64,000 nt of DNA from Candidatus Binatia bacterium. GTDB lineage: Bacteria > Desulfobacterota > Binatia > Bin18. The stretch covers positions 366,015-430,014 of the forward strand of contig JAJEFA010000010.1 in NCBI GenBank assembly GCA_022820725.1. Direction: 5' to 3'. The notes beneath the pieces were generated by a model that had not been told where the DNA came from, did no database searches, and was given only the letters and a program-made list of their open reading frames with translations. Each line of letters opens with the position of its first letter. Position 1 is the stretch's first letter. Of this stretch, positions 63,861 to 64,000 are shown one piece after another. The translations under genes and the position numbers were made by a program.

Positions 63861-64000
63861 GGGTCTGGACTCATAAAGGGGGTATTCCTTGCCAGCGGGC
63901 TGTGATTCGTTCTCCCTTCACTTGGGAGGGCAGAGGCGATGAGCAATCAGTTTTGGTTATCCGAGGAGCAATTCGTGCGGCTCCAGCCGTTGTTGCCGAA
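63861..64000 (+). mobile_element. Left end of an IS5-family insertion sequence, cut by window edge
   Basis: The sequence GGGTCTGGACTCATAAAG at 63861 looks like an IS left terminal repeat, preceded by CCTA, and is followed 60 bases later by the start of an IS5-type transposase. The right end lies outside the window. It lies 50 bases past the rraA-like gene. Confidence 0.65.
63939..64000 (+). CDS. IS5-family transposase, N-terminal fragment (window edge)
   Basis: Only the first 20 residues are visible: MSNQFWLSEEQFVRLQPLLP. This opening is characteristic of IS5-group (DUF4096-type) transposases, which use a DDE catalytic core not seen here. GAGGCG lies just ahead of the ATG. The family could be the source of transposase for short elements in the genome, but the MITE ends do not resemble this IS end. 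Confidence 0.72.
   Translation, partial: MSNQFWLSEEQFVRLQPLLP

Overview
The window is a moderately G+C-rich, gene-dense bacterial chromosome segment of about 70 protein genes. I see no rRNA, tRNA or CRISPR array. Several traits point to a large-genome, uncultivated proteobacterium-like lineage: five luciferase-like monooxygenases (LLM), four tandem PQQ/cytochrome c dehydrogenases, an ergothioneine cluster, a class I lysyl-tRNA synthetase, an Mla/MCE lipid transporter, a psp operon with a sigma-54 promoter, and many short palindromic intergenic repeats. A Tectomicrobia/Entotheonella-like or deltaproteobacterial relative is my best guess, but this is inference from gene content. The cell envelope is clearly diderm.

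Layout. 1-4.7 kb (minus): ergothioneine cluster reading cupin, ATP-grasp ligase, egtC, egtB, egtD (cut by the left edge). 4.7-10.8 kb: a GFA-family protein, a decayed secreted-protein remnant, three LLM oxidoreductases, a divergent HisI-like protein, two MaoC hot-dog proteins and a DoxX protein. 10.9-21.1 kb: a GNAT acetyltransferase, a TPR-methyltransferase, clpA/clpS, an M1 aminopeptidase, a DUF2283 protein, a BrnT/BrnA-type toxin-antitoxin pair, a PD-(D/E)XK-like nuclease gene split at an A-AAA-AAG site, and class I lysS. 21.1-25.1 kb: a MITE-like element and an mla operon (permease, ATPase, MCE protein, lipoprotein).

25.2-33.2 kb: four tandem secreted cytochrome c-PQQ dehydrogenases resembling polyvinyl-alcohol dehydrogenase. 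33.3-35.9 kb: pspABC opposite pspF, with a textbook -24/-12 promoter between them. 36-38.4 kb: a secreted Cache-like protein gene lying between exact 32-bp direct repeats, one copy being the 3' end of the neighbouring maoC gene. 38.5-47.7 kb: a thiolase-like protein without the usual cysteine, a dGTPase-like HD protein, an ATC-hydrolase-like protein, a polysaccharide deacetylase, a B3/B4 protein, CysE, MaoC, LOG, cupin and GNAT proteins. 47.7-51.8 kb (minus): urease cluster ureF, ureAB fusion, ureC, ureD, with no ureE or ureG and an unusual active-site flap. 52-64 kb: LysE and MATE exporters, GFA, then RidA, amidase, LLM, RidA, EamA and glycosyltransferase genes, a second amidase, a fifth LLM, DUF1330 and RraA-like proteins, and the left end of an IS5-family element.

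Two themes link the parts. First, sulfur/thiol chemistry: ergothioneine synthesis, GFA proteins and CysE. Second, apparent breakdown of small nitrogenous compounds: LLM, amidase and RidA modules, a second amidase, urease and the ATC-hydrolase family. The intergenic spaces hold at least five families of repeats or foldback sequences, which suggests a genome with active or recent repeat spread.
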